Shown here: piece by piece, positions 4,663 through 6,509 of the stretch
Numbering within the stretch: position 1 is the first letter of the stretch
How the letters are laid out: every line of letters begins with the position of its first letter
NCBI GenBank assembly: GCA_030609625.1
Contig: JAUWBX010000121.1
Coordinates: 1-6,509 of the forward strand
Reading direction: 5' to 3'
From: Phycisphaerae bacterium
GTDB taxonomy: Bacteria; Planctomycetota; Phycisphaerae; Sedimentisphaerales; Anaerobacaceae
Length of the DNA stretch: 6,509 nt
Notes under the pieces: model-generated
The model's input: the letters and a program-made list of their open reading frames with translations, nothing else
Told to the model about the DNA's origin: nothing
Database searches by the model: none
Position numbers and translations under genes: made by a program

Positions 4663-6509
4663 ATGAAGCTATCGCGATTAACCCGCCGTGATTTTTTGAA
4701 AAGCGCATGCGTAGGCGCCCTCGCAGCCGCAGTTCCTTTTCGGGGGCGAACGGCACTCGTCTCGGCGAAGGCCGAAACCGCAACAGGACAGGCGAACAAG
4801 CGGCCGAACGTCGTGGTCATCTTGACCGATGACCAGGGCTGGGGCGACCTGAGTGTTCACGGAAACATCAACTTAAAAACTCCGAATATAGATTCCTTAG
4901 CTCGGGATGGCGCCCTGTTTGACCGGTTTTTTGTTTGTCCCGTCTGCGCACCGACACGAGCCGAGTTATTAACCGGGCGATACCATTTACGTGGCGGCGT
5001 GCACGGCGTGACGACCGGAGCGGAACGATTGAATATTGATGAGAAGACCATCGGCGACACATTCAAAACAGCCGGGTATGCCACCGCAGCTTTCGGGAAA
5101 TGGCACAACGGCACGCAATATCCCTACCACCCGAATGCCCGCGGGTTCGACGAATTCTACGGATTCTGCTCCGGACACTGGGGCAACTATTTCGACCCAA
5201 TCCTCGAACATAACGGGAAAATCGTGAGAGGAAAGGGATATATCATTGACGATTTGACCGACCATGCCTTGGCATTCATCGAGCAAAACAGAAGCCGGCC
5301 TTTTTTCTGCTATCTGCCGTACAACACGCCACACTCGCCCTTCCAGGTCCCCGACCACTTCTACGAAAAGTTCAGGGACCATCCAGTCCAGATGCGTAAC
5401 CGTGACCCAAAAGTGGAACAGCTTGACAAGACACGGTGCGCGTTGGCTATGTGTGAAAATATTGATTGGAACGTCGGGCGTGTTCTCCGAAAGCTTAAGA
5501 AATTGAAGCTTGCCGAAAAGACCATCGTGGTCTATTTCAGCGACAACGGTCCAAATAGCTGGCGATGGAACGACGGTATGAAGGGGCGAAAAGGCTCAAC
5601 GGACGAAGGAGGCACCCGTGTGCCCTGTCTGATTCGATGGCCAGGCCATATCAAGCCGGGTATTCAGATTCCCCAAATCGCCGGCGCAATTGACCTTCTC
5701 CCGACTCTGGCCGACATGGCCGGAATTCCGACCGTTAGTACCAAACCGCTTGACGGGGTCAGCATCAAGCGCCTTCTTTTGAAAGAAACTAAAAACTGGC
5801 CGGACCGAATGATATTCTCGCATCAAAGGGGCCGGGTCAGCGTCCGCACACAACAGTATCGGCTCGACCATACGGGCAAATTGTTTGACATAACGACCGA
5901 CCCGGGACAGCACCGCGACATTGCGAAAGAGAAACCGAATGTCGCAGCCAAGCTAACCAAAGCAGTTAGCCGGTGGAAGAAGGAAGTGCTGCCCAAATCT
6001 CGAAAGGACGATAGGCCCTTTCCCGTCGGCTACGCTGAGTTTGCCACAACGATACTGCCTGCTCGCGACGGCGTTCCGTATGGAAACGTTCGGCGAAGCG
6101 CCAGAGCGCCCAACTGCTCCTACTTCACGAACTGGGTAAGCGCCGACGACAAGATGACCTGGGATATCGAGGTGGCCAACAGCGGCAATTATCAGGCCGA
6201 GGTATATTATACGTGCGCGAAAGAAAATATCGGCTCCACTATCGAGCTGCGTTTCAATAGAAGCCGAATTCAGGGAAAAGTAACCGAGCCACACGACCCG
6301 CCACTGGTTGGCGAAGAATTCGACAGGGTCTCACGAGGCGGCGAGTCGTACGTTAAGAAGTTCCGGCCGCTTCACCTGGGTGTCTTTCGATTGGAAAAAG
6401 GCCGTGGCCAGTTGACCCTTCGGGCGCTGGATGTCCCGGGCAAGCAGGTGATGGACGTTCGTGCTGTTATGCTCACCCTGCTAGAGGCCCGAAAGGAAAA
6501 GGCTCTAAC
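4663..6509 (+). CDS. Tat-exported S1 family sulfatase (arylsulfatase A-like) with C-terminal accessory domain, 3' end cut by the window
   Basis: The enzyme would hydrolyse sulfate esters, probably on a glycan, outside the cytoplasm. Its 615 visible codons show a twin-arginine signal (LTRRDFLKSA, 6-15, then an Ala-rich hydrophobic stretch). The sulfatase core begins at RPNVVVILTDDQGWGD (47-62), with metal ligands Asp56 and Asp57. The signature CAPTRAELLTG (95-105) contains Cys95, the residue converted to formylglycine. Further active-site blocks are GKWHNG (145-150), TPHSPF (222-227), SDNG (293-296) with Asp294 and Asn295, and GRKGSTDEGGTRVP (308-321). LFDITTDPGQHRDIA (407-421) closes the core. 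Residues about 470-605 form an extra domain with WDIEVANSGNY (500-510), like C-terminal domains of planctomycete-type sulfatases. The stop lies beyond 6509, probably nearby, because the last blocks resemble family C-termini. The Cys-type signature implies maturation by a formylglycine-generating enzyme encoded elsewhere. The substrate is unknown. Confidence 0.93.
   Translation, partial: MKLSRLTRRDFLKSACVGALAAAVPFRGRTALVSAKAETATGQANKRPNVVVILTDDQGWGDLSVHGNINLKTPNIDSLARDGALFDRFFVCPVCAPTRAELLTGRYHLRGGVHGVTTGAERLNIDEKTIGDTFKTAGYATAAFGKWHNGTQYPYHPNARGFDEFYGFCSGHWGNYFDPILEHNGKIVRGKGYIIDDLTDHALAFIEQNRSRPFFCYLPYNTPHSPFQVPDHFYEKFRDHPVQMRNRDPKVEQLDKTRCALAMCENIDWNVGRVLRKLKKLKLAEKTIVVYFSDNGPNSWRWNDGMKGRKGSTDEGGTRVPCLIRWPGHIKPGIQIPQIAGAIDLLPTLADMAGIPTVSTKPLDGVSIKRLLLKETKNWPDRMIFSHQRGRVSVRTQQYRLDHTGKLFDITTDPGQHRDIAKEKPNVAAKLTKAVSRWKKEVLPKSRKDDRPFPVGYAEFATTILPARDGVPYGNVRRSARAPNCSYFTNWVSADDKMTWDIEVANSGNYQAEVYYTCAKENIGSTIELRFNRSRIQGKVTEPHDPPLVGEEFDRVSRGGESYVKKFRPLHLGVFRLEKGRGQLTLRALDVPGKQVMDVRAVMLTLLEARKEKAL

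Overview
The window carries five protein-coding genes, two of them cut by the window edges. They look like part of a glycan-degrading, environmental Gram-negative genome with moderate GC. The sulfatase type (Tat signal, S1 signature and a C-terminal accessory domain), the GH32 glycosidase, the CBM9-like secreted protein and the MttB-family gene together recall Planctomycetota (perhaps Phycisphaerae) or another PVC lineage. That assignment rests on gene content, not on a marker gene.

Layout. 1-700 (+): 3' part of a GH32 fructan/sucrose hydrolase. 697-740: an 11-bp inverted repeat between two convergent genes. 761-1801 (-): low-specificity L-threonine aldolase. 1802-2163: a non-coding stretch holding a pair of inverted 27-bp REP-like hairpins and, next to the downstream gene, small GNRA-type hairpins. 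2164-3621 (-): MttB-family methyltransferase without an amber codon. 3648-4391 (-): secreted CBM9-like protein, 26 bp upstream of the MttB gene and probably in one operon with it. 4392-4662: divergent intergenic region with a credible sigma-70-type promoter on each strand. 4663-6509 (+): Tat-exported S1 sulfatase that runs off the window, probably close to its natural end.

How the genes fit. The GH32 enzyme and the sulfatase point to breakdown of fructans and of a sulfated substrate outside the cytoplasm, and the CBM9-like protein could bind sugars in the same compartment. The MttB homologue would demethylate a methylated amine, but no corrinoid protein or second methyltransferase is present here, and its pairing with a CBM9-like protein is unexpected. 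The threonine aldolase is ordinary housekeeping metabolism. I see no defence system, CRISPR array, transposase or RNA gene. The least ordinary signals are the hairpin pairs in 1802-2171, whose sequence differences preserve base pairing.
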